This document shows positions 9,282-17,829 of a stretch of 64,000 bases of DNA, piece by piece. The position numbers and the translations under genes are program-made. This stretch comes from Nonlabens agnitus. GTDB lineage: Bacteria > Bacteroidota > Bacteroidia > Flavobacteriales > Flavobacteriaceae. The DNA is taken from the NCBI RefSeq assembly GCF_002994045.1, contig NZ_MQUC01000003.1, forward strand, positions 1,216,501 through 1,280,500, read 5' to 3'. Numbering within the stretch: position 1 is the first letter of the stretch; each line of letters starts with the position of its first letter. Under the pieces are notes generated by a model that searched no databases, was not told the origin of the DNA, and saw only the letters and a program-made list of their open reading frames with translations.

Positions 9282-9986
9282 ATGACAGATACTATTCTCA
9301 AATGTTTTGTCGTTGACGACTCAAGCATACAGCGACTTGCGATCGTTAAGCTGATTGAAAACCATCCTAACTTAAAGCTTGCAGGAGAATTTAGCAATGC
9401 TATTGAAACGAAAGCTGCAATTAAGGATGCTGGTGTTGACCTTATATTTCTTGATGTAGAGATGCCTATTCTGACAGGTTTTGACCTTTTGGATGACATT
9501 ACTGAAAAGCCAGGCGTCATATTTGTAACAGGTCAAACTAAGTATGCCTTTAAGGCTTTTGACTACAGTGCTATTGATTACCTTCAAAAGCCTATAAAAA
9601 AGGACCGCTTCCTTTATGCCGTAGAACGTGCGCTTCTTGCTCATAAGATGCGAACAGAAATGGTAGAGGACAAAGGCGAATTCATTTTTGTCAAAAGCAA
9701 CCTGAAGAAAAGAAAGGTATATCTGAAGGATCTTAAATTTATACAGGCATTAGGTGACTACGTTAAATTAATTACAGAAACTGAAAGTCTGGTCGTCCTT
9801 TCTACCATGAAAGCTTTTGAAAAGCAGTTACCTGAAGAAGACTTTCTGCGCATACACAAATCTTATATAGTCAATTTACGTCGTGTAGAGAAATTCAATT
9901 CCAAAGCAGTAGAACTTGACTCTGAAGTGTTGCCATTAAGTCGTAATCGCAAGGCAGACTTGGTAGAAGCACTTTCGCAATTCTAA
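9282..9986 (+). CDS. LytTR-family response regulator
   Basis: 234-residue two-component response regulator. The receiver domain (about residues 7-122) has the acidic pair D12/D13, the phospho-acceptor D58 in FLDVEMP, and the conserved KP at the end of its core. The LytTR DNA-binding domain (about 137-232) contains the family signature FLRIHKSYIVNLRRVEKF. Such regulators usually pair with a LytS-type histidine kinase, but none is adjacent, so the signal is unknown. The gene stands alone with its own terminator. Confidence 0.93.
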   Translation: MTDTILKCFVVDDSSIQRLAIVKLIENHPNLKLAGEFSNAIETKAAIKDAGVDLIFLDVEMPILTGFDLLDDITEKPGVIFVTGQTKYAFKAFDYSAIDYLQKPIKKDRFLYAVERALLAHKMRTEMVEDKGEFIFVKSNLKKRKVYLKDLKFIQALGDYVKLITETESLVVLSTMKAFEKQLPEEDFLRIHKSYIVNLRRVEKFNSKAVELDSEVLPLSRNRKADLVEALSQF

Positions 9987-10010
9987 AAAATCAATACATA
10001 ATCATAAGAA

Positions 10011-10037
10011 AGCTCAACTTAATCGTTGGGCTTTTTT
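10011..10037 (+). terminator. Terminator after the LytTR regulator
   Basis: An 8-bp stem AGCTCAAC/GTTGGGCT (10011-10018 with 10025-10032, one G-T pair) followed by six T. Confidence 0.85.
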
Positions 10038-10083
10038 AGTTTAAAGCTTCTAAACCAACTGCCAGCTATGAAACAAGTAATTT

Positions 10084-10683
10084 TTACTGCTTACCACCTA
10101 AAAATGGCACAAACCTAAACTCACCATAAGTGGTTTTGCGATAATCTGTTTCGGACTCTCTAACGATAAGCGTCATGATTTGCTCGTCTTGACCTACTGG
10201 AATGACAAGCCTACCTCCTATTTTAAGCTGACCCAGCAAGCTTTGAGGAATTTCTGGAGCGCCACAGGTGACTATGATTCCGTCAAAGGGTGCCTCGTCC
10301 GGTAGACCTAGATATCCATCACCAAAAACGAACTTACGAGGTCTATAACGCAGCTTCCTAAAAAGTGTGCTGGTTTTTTTGAACAATTCATTTTGTCGCT
10401 CAATGGTGTAGACCTGCAGTTTCATTTCCAACAGCACCGCACATTGATAACCACTACCAGTTCCTATTTCCAGGACCTTATCACCAGCTTGTGCCTGGAG
10501 AAGTTCGCTTTGAAAAGCTACGGTATAGGGATGTGATATGGTCTGGTCAGCACCTATAGGGAAAGCTTTGTTCTGGTATGCATGCTCCATAAAAGAACTG
10601 TCCAAAAACAAATGCCTGGGCACTTTGTTGATAGCTTCCAGCACGGCATTGTCGCAAATACCTTTCTCCTTCATGAGTTGCAT
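10084..10683 (-). CDS. pcm: Protein-L-isoaspartate O-methyltransferase
   Basis: SAM-dependent repair enzyme that methylates isoaspartyl residues in damaged proteins. Motif I is VLEIGTGSGYQCAVLLEM, with the family segments PRHLFLDSSF and ISHPYTVAFQSELL before it. The coordinates use the first in-frame ATG (199 residues), but conserved family sequence continues 14 codons upstream (KDDFIHKGKRRHL). That extension begins at an ATC codon (10723-10725), 4 nt after a perfect -7 box (10730-10737), and an in-frame TAG lies just beyond. The ancestral start was probably an ATG there. Today translation either uses ATC or starts at 10683 with a shortened N-terminus. Confidence 0.9.
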   Translation of the reverse strand: MQLMKEKGICDNAVLEAINKVPRHLFLDSSFMEHAYQNKAFPIGADQTISHPYTVAFQSELLQAQAGDKVLEIGTGSGYQCAVLLEMKLQVYTIERQNELFKKTSTLFRKLRYRPRKFVFGDGYLGLPDEAPFDGIIVTCGAPEIPQSLLGQLKIGGRLVIPVGQDEQIMTLIVRESETDYRKTTYGEFRFVPFLGGKQ

Positions 10684-10729
10684 GAGGTGGCGTCGTTTTC
10701 CTTTATGTATGAAGTCGTCTTTGATGCGG

Positions 10730-10737
10730 CAAAAATA
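10730..10737 (-). promoter_or_regulatory. -7 box of pcm
   Basis: The minus strand reads TATTTTTG, followed by CCGC and then ATC AAA GAC. This is the same geometry as the leaderless promoters at 49683 and 19127. Confidence 0.6.
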
Positions 10738-10889
10738 GAACGCCTACTGCAAATCCATCAGGATGTAGCCATCCTTTTTGAGATCATTTATTCACAGATT
10801 TAGATACGCTCTTTTTTTACCAATTATTCCTACAACAATGCGGAACTCTGGATAATGCCAATACATAAATAAAAATCCATAGGTTGCTT

Positions 10890-10996
10890 GCGTTAGGGAT
10901 TGAAGAGGAAATCCTTTCTTTCTAGAGTGCCTGCATGGCACTCTAGAAAGAAAGATTGAAACGTAAAGCCCGACCGAGGTTTTGGCGAGGGAACGC
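10890..10996 (+). ncRNA. Structured intergenic element with 18-bp hairpin
   Basis: The element is closed by GCGTT (10890-10894) pairing with AACGC (10992-10996). Inside, arms at 10914-10931 and 10937-10954 form a perfect 18-bp stem with loop TGCAT. Flanking parts read GCGTTAGGGATTGAA on the left and AAAGCCCGACC...GGGAACGCCC on the right. I recall this frame, with a variable central hairpin, as a dispersed intergenic element of flavobacteria, but cannot verify it or match it to an Rfam family. It has no T run directly after the main stem, so it is not a standard terminator. It lies between pcm and the Gfo/Idh gene. Confidence 0.6.
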
Positions 10997-11077
10997 CCTT
11001 AAAAATTTCATTATCAAATTGTTTTAAAATTGGTCATATCGGTATCAAAAGACGTCGATAACCAGCTTCAAAATCCC

Positions 11078-11085
11078 TATTTTTG
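11078..11085 (+). promoter_or_regulatory. -7 box of the Gfo/Idh operon
   Basis: TATTTTTG, 17 nt before the ATG at 11103. It lies across the in-frame GTG at 11085, which argues against that earlier start. Confidence 0.65.
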
Positions 11086-11102
11086 TGGGAAACACAAGCA
11101 AT

Positions 11103-12071
11103 ATGTTGAAAGCTGGGGTTCTGGGCGCAGGACATTTGGGTAAAATCCACTTGAAATTATTACAGCAGTCCACGCGTTACGATCTTGTGGGATTTTATGA
11201 TGCTAACGAGTCCTATGCCCGTGAGATTGAAAAAGAGTACGGCTACAGGTACTACAGCAACATGGATGAGCTCATCGCTGCCTGCGATATGGTAGATGTC
11301 GTGACGCCTACCACTTTTCATCACGAGTCTGGTAAAAAGGTTCTTGAAGCTGGTAAGCACCTCTTTATTGAAAAACCCATCACGGTTACCGTTGAAGAGG
11401 CTCAAGAGTTGATATCGCTTGCGCGAAAGCATAATGTCAAAGGCCAGGTAGGACAAGTAGAACGTTTTAATGATGCCTTTAGAACCGTGCAGGACCGCAT
11501 TGAAAATCCCATGTTTATTGAAACACATCGCCTAGCGGAATTCAATCCACGAGGAACCGATGTGAGCGTGGTGCTGGATTTAATGATCCATGATATTGAT
11601 GCGATACTTAGCGTGGTGAAAAGTCCCGTGAAGCATGTGAGTTCCAGTGGCGTTTCCGTCATATCAGAAACTCCAGATATTGCCAATGCGCGCATTGAGT
11701 TCGAAAATGGTTGTGTGGCCAATCTAACTGCCAGCAGGATTAGCCTCAAAAAAATGCGCAAGGCAAGATTTTTCCAGCGCGATGCCTATATCTCTGTCGA
11801 TTTTCTAACCAAGAAGGTAGAAGTTGTTCGTATGAAGGATGCTCCAGAAGTTCCGGGAGATTTTGACATGATCCTTCAAAATGCTGAAGGCATCAAGAAA
11901 CAAATCTACTTTGACAATCCAGACATTACCGAAACCAATGCGATCTTGATGGAACTGGAGACTTTTGCAGATGCCATTGAGGACGACACCGTTCCTGTGG
12001 TTAGTCTGGAAGACGGCACAGCAGCGCTGGACGTTGCGATGCAAGTGATTGAAAACTTCAAGTCCTTGTAA
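11103..12071 (+). CDS. Gfo/Idh/MocA-family oxidoreductase
   Basis: NAD(P)-dependent sugar-type dehydrogenase, 322 residues from the ATG at 11103. The N-terminal Rossmann motif GVLGAGHLGKIHLK and the EKPITVT segment with its family lysine are clear, followed by the C-terminal alpha/beta dimerisation domain. The substrate cannot be read from sequence. A degenerate copy of the iterated palindrome lies inside (11416-11431). The gene begins a co-directional run with hbd, DUF1015 and yggS. I preferred this ATG over the GTG at 11085 because that GTG overlaps the -7 box. Confidence 0.9.
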   Translation: MLKAGVLGAGHLGKIHLKLLQQSTRYDLVGFYDANESYAREIEKEYGYRYYSNMDELIAACDMVDVVTPTTFHHESGKKVLEAGKHLFIEKPITVTVEEAQELISLARKHNVKGQVGQVERFNDAFRTVQDRIENPMFIETHRLAEFNPRGTDVSVVLDLMIHDIDAILSVVKSPVKHVSSSGVSVISETPDIANARIEFENGCVANLTASRISLKKMRKARFFQRDAYISVDFLTKKVEVVRMKDAPEVPGDFDMILQNAEGIKKQIYFDNPDITETNAILMELETFADAIEDDTVPVVSLEDGTAALDVAMQVIENFKSL

Positions 12072-12172
12072 TCTCGTCAAACCGAATAACTAAAATCTCT
12101 TATAAAAATTAATAAAAAGCAACTCTAGAAATTTTTATTAGAACAACCTTTTTTAACCCGTAAATACATCAA

Positions 12173-13063
12173 ATGAAAAATATTACCATCATAGGCGCCG
12201 GAACCATGGGAAACGGCATTGCACATACTTTTGCCCAGTCAGGATTTAAGGTTTCTCTGGTTGATATATCTCAGGAAGCTATCGATAGAGGTTTGGGAAC
12301 GATAAGTAAGAACCTGGACCGCATGATTGCCAAAGAAAGAATTACCGAGGCAGATAAAAAGGAAACCCTAGATAACATCACCTCCTATACTTCTATCCCA
12401 GATGGTGTTCAGAAAGCAGATCTTATTGTTGAGGCGGCTACAGAGAATTTAGAGTTGAAATTGAAGATCTTCAAACAACTGGATGAGGCTGCACCAGCAG
12501 ATTGTATTCTAGCTACAAACACTTCTTCCATCTCCATCACTCAAATTGCTGCCATTACCAGCAGACCTGATCAGGTAATTGGAATGCATTTTATGAATCC
12601 GGTGCCTATCATGAAGTTGGTAGAGATCATACGCGGTTATTCCACCAGCGATGAAGTCACTAAGACTATTATGGACTTATCTGTTCAGCTAGGAAAAACA
12701 CCAACTGAAGTAAACGACTATCCAGGTTTTGTGGCTAACCGCATCTTGATGCCTATGATCAATGAGGCGATTGAAACCTTATACAATGGCGTTGCTGGAG
12801 TTGAAGAGATTGATACCGTAATGAAATTGGGAATGGCACATCCTATGGGACCACTACAACTTGCAGATTTTATAGGGCTGGACGTTTGTCTCTCTATATT
12901 GAATGTGATGTATGACGGTTTCAAAAAAGATAAATACGCACCATGCCCACTATTGGTCAATATGGTGATGGCTGGCAAGAAAGGCGTTAAATCTGGTGAA
13001 GGTTTTTACGATTATTCAGTATCAAGAAAAGCAGAAAAGGTTTCTAAGAGTTTTATTGATTAA
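12173..13063 (+). CDS. hbd: 3-hydroxybutyryl-CoA dehydrogenase
   Basis: NAD(P)-dependent 3-hydroxyacyl-CoA dehydrogenase, 296 residues. The Rossmann motif GAGTMGNGIAH is at residues 8-18, the catalytic His139 is in GMHFMNPVPIMKLVE, and the C-terminal helical domain (about 185-285) contains the family segment GYPGFVANRI-like DYPGFVANRILMPM. It interconverts 3-hydroxybutyryl-CoA and acetoacetyl-CoA in fatty-acid or amino-acid breakdown. It lies in the same run as the Gfo/Idh, DUF1015 and yggS genes. Confidence 0.93.
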   Translation: MKNITIIGAGTMGNGIAHTFAQSGFKVSLVDISQEAIDRGLGTISKNLDRMIAKERITEADKKETLDNITSYTSIPDGVQKADLIVEAATENLELKLKIFKQLDEAAPADCILATNTSSISITQIAAITSRPDQVIGMHFMNPVPIMKLVEIIRGYSTSDEVTKTIMDLSVQLGKTPTEVNDYPGFVANRILMPMINEAIETLYNGVAGVEEIDTVMKLGMAHPMGPLQLADFIGLDVCLSILNVMYDGFKKDKYAPCPLLVNMVMAGKKGVKSGEGFYDYSVSRKAEKVSKSFID

Positions 13064-13068
13064 CGAAC

Positions 13069-13479
13069 ATGAAAAAATCGATTGTAATTGTATTTGCTTT
13101 GATAATGTTCTCGTCTTGCGATAACATATTGAAAAAAGAAAATCCATATGTCTTTCCAAAATTCAATTCAGAACGTAACACCTTTAATGAAGAAATCAAA
13201 TCTGAAACGAAGGCTAAAAATGTCAGTTTTGGAGTTTCGTCAATGAATAATGACTCTATAACCATATTAACAATTAATGTTAAGGAACCGAAGTTCAATT
13301 TTTACAATGACAGTTTACTAAGAATAAAAGGAATTAAATTGTTCAGTATAAGTCAAAAGGAAATATCAAATCTTGAAATTTATGATTCTCTATATTTTCA
13401 CTTTGAAAAGTCTGATCATAAGAAATTTGTTGAAAGACAAGAGATCGCAATTTTGAAGTATCCTATTCAGAGAAAATAA
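13069..13479 (+). CDS. Small lipoprotein, unknown function
   Basis: 136 residues with a lipoprotein signal peptide (FALIMFSSC, lipidated Cys about residue 17), so it should be membrane-anchored. The rest is polar and Lys/Glu-rich with no domain I recognise. It is visibly more AT-rich than hbd before it and DUF1015 after it, and lies 5 bp after the hbd stop, as if inserted into an older operon. It may be a late acquisition. Confidence 0.6.
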   Translation: MKKSIVIVFALIMFSSCDNILKKENPYVFPKFNSERNTFNEEIKSETKAKNVSFGVSSMNNDSITILTINVKEPKFNFYNDSLLRIKGIKLFSISQKEISNLEIYDSLYFHFEKSDHKKFVERQEIAILKYPIQRK

Positions 13480-13495
13480 ACTCAAAGCTTCAGAA

Positions 13496-14722
13496 ATGCC
13501 CACCATAAAACCTTTCAAAGCCATTAGAGCAACGCCAGAAAAGGCGGCGCATGTCATCTCGCGCACCTATCAGGATTACGGCCCAGAAGAATTGGAGGCA
13601 TTGCTTAAATTCAATCCGTTTAGTTTTTTGCACATCCTTAATCCAGGATACAAATACAGCCACGAGATTACTGGTGAAGAAAGATTCAATCTCGTACGCA
13701 ATAGGTTTCTGGAGTTTAGGGAAGAAAATCATTTACTTCAGGAAAGTGTTCCTGCCTTTTACCTTTATGAGAATAAAGATCCCCATCATGAGTACACGGG
13801 AATTATTGCCGCCGCAAGTGTAGAGGATTACCAGAGCAACCGCATCAAAAAACACGAAGATACCTTATCACATAAAGAGGTGTTGTTTAAAGAGTATCTT
13901 AAAATCGTAGGTTTCAACGCAGAACCGGTATTGTTAACCTATAAAGATGATGATGTCATAGAAAACATCACCGAACAGATAAAGAAATCTTTACCTGCAT
14001 ATCATTTTTCGACCACAGATTTTAACAGCCACAAAATATGGACCGTTACAGATCCTGACCTGATTGCGTCCATTCAAAAGATATTTGCAAACAAAGAGCA
14101 TTTGTACATTGCAGATGGTCATCATCGCAGCTCAAGTTCGTCACTGCTGGCGCAAGAAATGGGAGAAAAACATGATAGCTATAACTATTTCATGAGTTTC
14201 TTGATTTCAGAGAGTCAGCTCAATATCTATGAATTCAATAGATTGGTCAAAGACCTTAATGGCCATTCTAAAGAGTCCTTTCTTATGCAGCTTGATCAGT
14301 ATTTCAGGATACAGAATCGTGGTCTGGAAATCTACAAGCCTTCAAAAAAACATCATTTTTCCATGTATCTGGATGGTGATTTCTACAGCCTTTATTTACG
14401 CAAGGGTTTGCACCGCATCAAGAATGCCCTGGACGATCTGGATACACAGATGTTATACGATTTAGTGCTGCAACCTATCCTGGGAATCGCAGATTTAAGA
14501 AATGAAGGTCGCATCGATTACAGTTATGGCAAGTCAGACTTGTTGGTGATGAAGTCAAAAATCGACCAAGGCGAATATGCCGTAGGTTTTGGACTATTTC
14601 CTGCCACGGTAGAACAAATGAAATCCATTGCAGATGCTGACTTAAGGATGCCTCCCAAAAGCACCTTCATCAGGCCCAAACTTCCCAGTGGATTGATCAT
14701 ATACGAATTTGAAAATGAGTAA
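13496..14722 (+). CDS. DUF1015-family protein
   Basis: 408 residues, normal for the family. The N-terminus carries the DUF1015 signature (IKPFKAIRATPEKAAHVISR...NPFSFLHILNP) and the middle has the conserved YIADGHHRSSSS motif, a likely active-site segment. The biochemical role is not established to my knowledge. It overlaps the yggS start by 8 bp (ATGAGTAA), so the two are translationally coupled. Confidence 0.88.
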   Translation: MPTIKPFKAIRATPEKAAHVISRTYQDYGPEELEALLKFNPFSFLHILNPGYKYSHEITGEERFNLVRNRFLEFREENHLLQESVPAFYLYENKDPHHEYTGIIAAASVEDYQSNRIKKHEDTLSHKEVLFKEYLKIVGFNAEPVLLTYKDDDVIENITEQIKKSLPAYHFSTTDFNSHKIWTVTDPDLIASIQKIFANKEHLYIADGHHRSSSSSLLAQEMGEKHDSYNYFMSFLISESQLNIYEFNRLVKDLNGHSKESFLMQLDQYFRIQNRGLEIYKPSKKHHFSMYLDGDFYSLYLRKGLHRIKNALDDLDTQMLYDLVLQPILGIADLRNEGRIDYSYGKSDLLVMKSKIDQGEYAVGFGLFPATVEQMKSIADADLRMPPKSTFIRPKLPSGLIIYEFENE

Positions 14723-15386
14723 AATAGCAGATAATATAGTTCGCTTTCGCGAAAGCGTAGAACCACAAGCCACCCTAGTAGCGGTAAGCAAGACAAAACC
14801 TATAAGCGACCTGCAAGAGGCCTATGATGCTGGACAGCGACACCTAGGTGAGAACAAGATCCAGGAAATGACCGAAAAATGGGAAACGTTGCCCAAGGAC
14901 ATTCACTGGCACATGATAGGTCACACGCAACGTAATAAGGTCAAGTACATGGCGCCTTACGTGCATTTGATTCATTCTGTTGACTCGCCGCGACTGGCCA
15001 AAGAAATCAACAAACAAGCTCAAAAAAACGATCGGGTCATCAATTGCCTATTACAGGTATTCATAGCAGATGAAGAAAGTAAATATGGATTTGACGAGGA
15101 CGAGTTGATGGCATATCTAAACTCTGACGCCTTCAAAAACCTGAAAAACATCAATATTCACGGCCTCATGGGCATGGCTACCTTTACAGATGACAAGGAC
15201 CAAGTAAGAGCAGAATTCAAATCGCTCATGGCGATGTTTGACAAAATAAAATCTGAGCAATTGCTGGATCCTAGACATGAGTTTGACGAACTTTCCATGG
15301 GAATGACGGGTGATTATGAGATCGCTTTAGAAGAAGGCAGTACCATGGTACGCATAGGCAGCGCTATTTTTGGCAGTAGAGATTAA
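14715..15386 (+). CDS. YggS-family PLP-binding protein
   Basis: Pyridoxal-phosphate homeostasis protein (PLPBP/YggS family), 223 residues from the ATG at 14715; an in-frame TTG two codons earlier is less likely. The PLP lysine is K26 in VAVSKTKP. LGENKIQEM, HMIGHTQRNK and LSMGMTGDYEIA complete the alanine-racemase-like barrel signature. The N-terminus carries one iterated palindrome read as VRFRESV (residues 9-15), in the first helix before the PLP strand. It overlaps DUF1015 by 8 bp. Confidence 0.93.
   Translation: MSKIADNIVRFRESVEPQATLVAVSKTKPISDLQEAYDAGQRHLGENKIQEMTEKWETLPKDIHWHMIGHTQRNKVKYMAPYVHLIHSVDSPRLAKEINKQAQKNDRVINCLLQVFIADEESKYGFDEDELMAYLNSDAFKNLKNINIHGLMGMATFTDDKDQVRAEFKSLMAMFDKIKSEQLLDPRHEFDELSMGMTGDYEIALEEGSTMVRIGSAIFGSRD
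14742..14757. repeat. Iterated palindrome, copy 4 (in yggS)
   Basis: Perfect 16-mer, translated VRFRESV nine codons after the yggS start. Confidence 0.98.
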
Positions 15387-15416
15387 CATGATCATGAATA
15401 AATAATATCATCAACC

Positions 15417-15812
15417 GTGGAACTAACCTTAAGCATACCAGCATTACTATTCCCAGCGATCTCATTGACCATGCTGGCCTACAATGCTAGGTATCTCGCT
15501 ATTGCGGCATTGATAAGAAGTTTGCACAGCAAATACGAAGAGTCTGCATCAGAGCCTGTGTTGCAACAGGTACGTAAATTGAGAAAGCGACTCACTATAA
15601 TCAAAAACATGCAAGCGGTCGCCATCGTTAGTTTTTTGCTGGCAGTGATCACCATGTTTTTGATATATATTGAGAAGAGCTTCTGGGCAAATATTGTTTT
15701 TGGTGTGAGTCTATTGGCCTTGATGGTTTCCTTGATTCTATCACTTATAGAAGTACAGCTATCTACAAAAGCATTAAGTATACAGCTCAAGAGCATTGGG
15801 ACGAAAAAGTGA
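15417..15812 (+). CDS. DUF2721-like membrane protein
   Basis: 131 residues from a GTG start. It has three hydrophobic segments (about 4-30, 66-86 and 90-115) with a basic stretch between the first and second, matching the small DUF2721 family of inner-membrane proteins. The function is unknown. It follows yggS by 30 bp and is closed by a terminator. Confidence 0.75.
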   Translation: MELTLSIPALLFPAISLTMLAYNARYLAIAALIRSLHSKYEESASEPVLQQVRKLRKRLTIIKNMQAVAIVSFLLAVITMFLIYIEKSFWANIVFGVSLLALMVSLILSLIEVQLSTKALSIQLKSIGTKK

Positions 15813-15820
15813 TAAAATCA

Positions 15821-15852
15821 AAAAGCCCGACTTTAACAGTCAGGCTTTTATA
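15821..15852. terminator. Bidirectional terminator
   Basis: A 12-bp stem with one mismatch (15821-15832 with 15838-15849), AAAAGCC...GGCTTTT ends, between convergent genes. Confidence 0.8.
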
Positions 15853-15869
15853 CTATTGTCAATTCGTGA

Positions 15870-16526
15870 TTAATCAAGCACGCGGCTCAAATCATAACCT
15901 CCAAATTTTTTAAGATAACCTCTTACAGAACTACCGTAGGCATCGCGACTGCGACCAGAACCATTTGTTCTCAAGTACTTCTTGACACCACCTACACCAC
16001 TAAGGTGAGCCGCGGCAAGAATACCACTTTCTGTTACCTTGACACCACCTACTTCCTTGCCTTCAAACATTTCAATGTAATCTTCCAGCATGGTGTGGTT
16101 GTACTTCAGGTTCTTTAAAAAAACACGTTCCTGTAATCTAGGCGATTGTAAAAAAGCCAAGGAATCATTAACACCAAAGGTGCGCAGGGTACTCATACCA
16201 AACTGGTATTTACCAAGATATCCCAATGTATTCACGACACCATATTTTCCTTGGGATTCCTTAAACGCAAGTGCCTCTCTAAAAGAGATAAAGGAGTCAG
16301 AATTAGGTGTTGCTAGTGAGTACTCCTTAAGATCCTTAGTATAGGATTCAAAAGTTTCATCATTGGGACCATAAAGGACAGGTCTTGTAGCACTAGTCAA
16401 AAACGTCATTTTTGACTCTTGGTGCTTTTGGATGCTTTTTACACTTAAATTGTCTTTTTTGAAGACAAAGAATCCAGCGATTAAAACTACTGGATAAGCT
16501 AAAAAGTTTACAAAGTTTGTTCTCAT
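15870..16526 (-). CDS. Lysozyme-like (transglycosylase-fold) protein
   Basis: 218 residues with an N-terminal signal anchor (about 8-22), so it acts in the periplasm. The core AFKESQGKYGVVNTLGYLGKYQFG looks like the SLT/lysozyme active-site region, with E90 as likely catalytic glutamate, and AAAHLSGVGGVKKYL is the usual helix near the end. It would cleave peptidoglycan. Its own -7 box lies at 16572-16579. It sits next to mltG, consistent with cell-wall remodelling. Confidence 0.75.
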   Translation of the reverse strand: MRTNFVNFLAYPVVLIAGFFVFKKDNLSVKSIQKHQESKMTFLTSATRPVLYGPNDETFESYTKDLKEYSLATPNSDSFISFREALAFKESQGKYGVVNTLGYLGKYQFGMSTLRTFGVNDSLAFLQSPRLQERVFLKNLKYNHTMLEDYIEMFEGKEVGGVKVTESGILAAAHLSGVGGVKKYLRTNGSGRSRDAYGSSVRGYLKKFGGYDLSRVLD

Positions 16527-16571
16527 AGTTTACTGTTTCGAAAGCTGCTGTCACCCTTTCTAAAAGCGCTG

Positions 16572-16579
16572 CAAATTTA
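16572..16579 (-). promoter_or_regulatory. -7 box of the lysozyme-like gene
   Basis: The minus strand reads TAAATTTG, 45 nt upstream of the ATG. Confidence 0.5.
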
Positions 16580-16782
16580 CAACATAATTCCAGCTGAACT
16601 ACAAAAGTTTGTTAAACAGTTAGTTAACCGATTTTCAGAACTTAAAATCGGCTGCTACAAGTGATGATTAGGGCGATTGCTGAAAACCCAAACGAATTCA
16701 AAAAGTTAAAAAAATTAACTAAAAACGGCTTTTCAGGATTTAAATAGGAGAAATACTGGACCTCAAAACGTCAGATCTGGAT

Positions 16783-17829
16783 CTAGCGATTGACTTTTTG
16801 AGCACTTATCCATTGACGATATCGATCTGCCTTTCGGTTATGCTCTGACAAGGTTTTGGAAAAATCGTGGTACCCAAAGTTGTCAATATTTGCCACAAAA
16901 TAGAGATAGTCGTGTTTTTTATAATTCAAAACCGCATCGATAGCACTTAAATCAGGCGTGACTATGGGTCCCGGCGGCACGCCAGGATATTTGTAGGTAT
17001 TGTAGCGGTTATCAATCGTGAGATCTTTGTACAAAACTCGTTTAATCACTTGATTAAAATCATTGTCCGTTAATTTCTTGGCATAAATAACGGTTGGATC
17101 TGCATCCAGTTTGATTCCGTTTTTCAGTCTATTTATGTACACGCCAGCAACAACGGGACGTTCGTCCACTTTTGCCGTTTCTTTATGAACTATGGCCGCC
17201 AGTGATGTGACTTGTTGTGGCGTCAAGCCCAGCGCTGCCGCTCTGGCTCTTCTCGTTTCGTTCCAGAAGCTTTTCCATGAGGCGAGCATTCTTCTTCTGT
17301 AAGCTTCTGGAGAACTGTTCCAGTAGAATTCATACTGGTTGGGCAGATACATCGACAATGCATTCTCTTGGGTAAATCCGTTTTCCTTAAGAAAAGTTGG
17401 GTCTCTCATGACATTAAGCAGACTCAGACTATCGGGTTCCAACTGGCTCGCGATACGACCAGCAAGGTCCTCTAATCGCTCTTGATTGTTGAACCTCACA
17501 TTCAATGGTATATTGCGGGAACGTACGGCATTAATAATGTCATTGTTACTCATACCAGGCTCGATTAGGAAACGTCCTGCTTTTACATTCTTATTATAGC
17601 CTTTACGCACTGCCGTTTCATGCAATGCATCTCGATCCTCGACAGCATCTGCCATTGCGAGAAATGCGGTATTATAATCGGCGCCCGTTGGAATAAGCAC
17701 TTCAAAGGTACCTTCAGTAAAGTTGGTGTTTGTTGTGAAAAACGTATCATAAACCCTGTAGGCAAAAAACGCCATCACAACCAGTCCCATGAGGACGATT
17801 CCCAGTAATATCTTCTTGTATTTATTCAT
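16783..17829 (-). CDS. mltG: Endolytic transglycosylase MltG
   Basis: 348 residues with one N-terminal membrane helix (about 7-28), a LysM-like region, and the YceG catalytic domain (about 195-340) with E217 in AAIVHKETA, plus the LDADPTVIYA and PGVPPGPI motifs. It cuts nascent glycan strands and so sets their length. It is the last gene of the dapF-GNAT-mltG operon and overlaps the GNAT gene by 8 bp. Confidence 0.95.
   Translation of the reverse strand: MNKYKKILLGIVLMGLVVMAFFAYRVYDTFFTTNTNFTEGTFEVLIPTGADYNTAFLAMADAVEDRDALHETAVRKGYNKNVKAGRFLIEPGMSNNDIINAVRSRNIPLNVRFNNQERLEDLAGRIASQLEPDSLSLLNVMRDPTFLKENGFTQENALSMYLPNQYEFYWNSSPEAYRRRMLASWKSFWNETRRARAAALGLTPQQVTSLAAIVHKETAKVDERPVVAGVYINRLKNGIKLDADPTVIYAKKLTDNDFNQVIKRVLYKDLTIDNRYNTYKYPGVPPGPIVTPDLSAIDAVLNYKKHDYLYFVANIDNFGYHDFSKTLSEHNRKADRYRQWISAQKVNR

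Noticed and set aside
10914..10954. 18-bp hairpin as a plain terminator for pcm
   Set aside because: It lies upstream of pcm (which is on the minus strand), has no T run on the plus strand, and is framed by further conserved-looking sequence.
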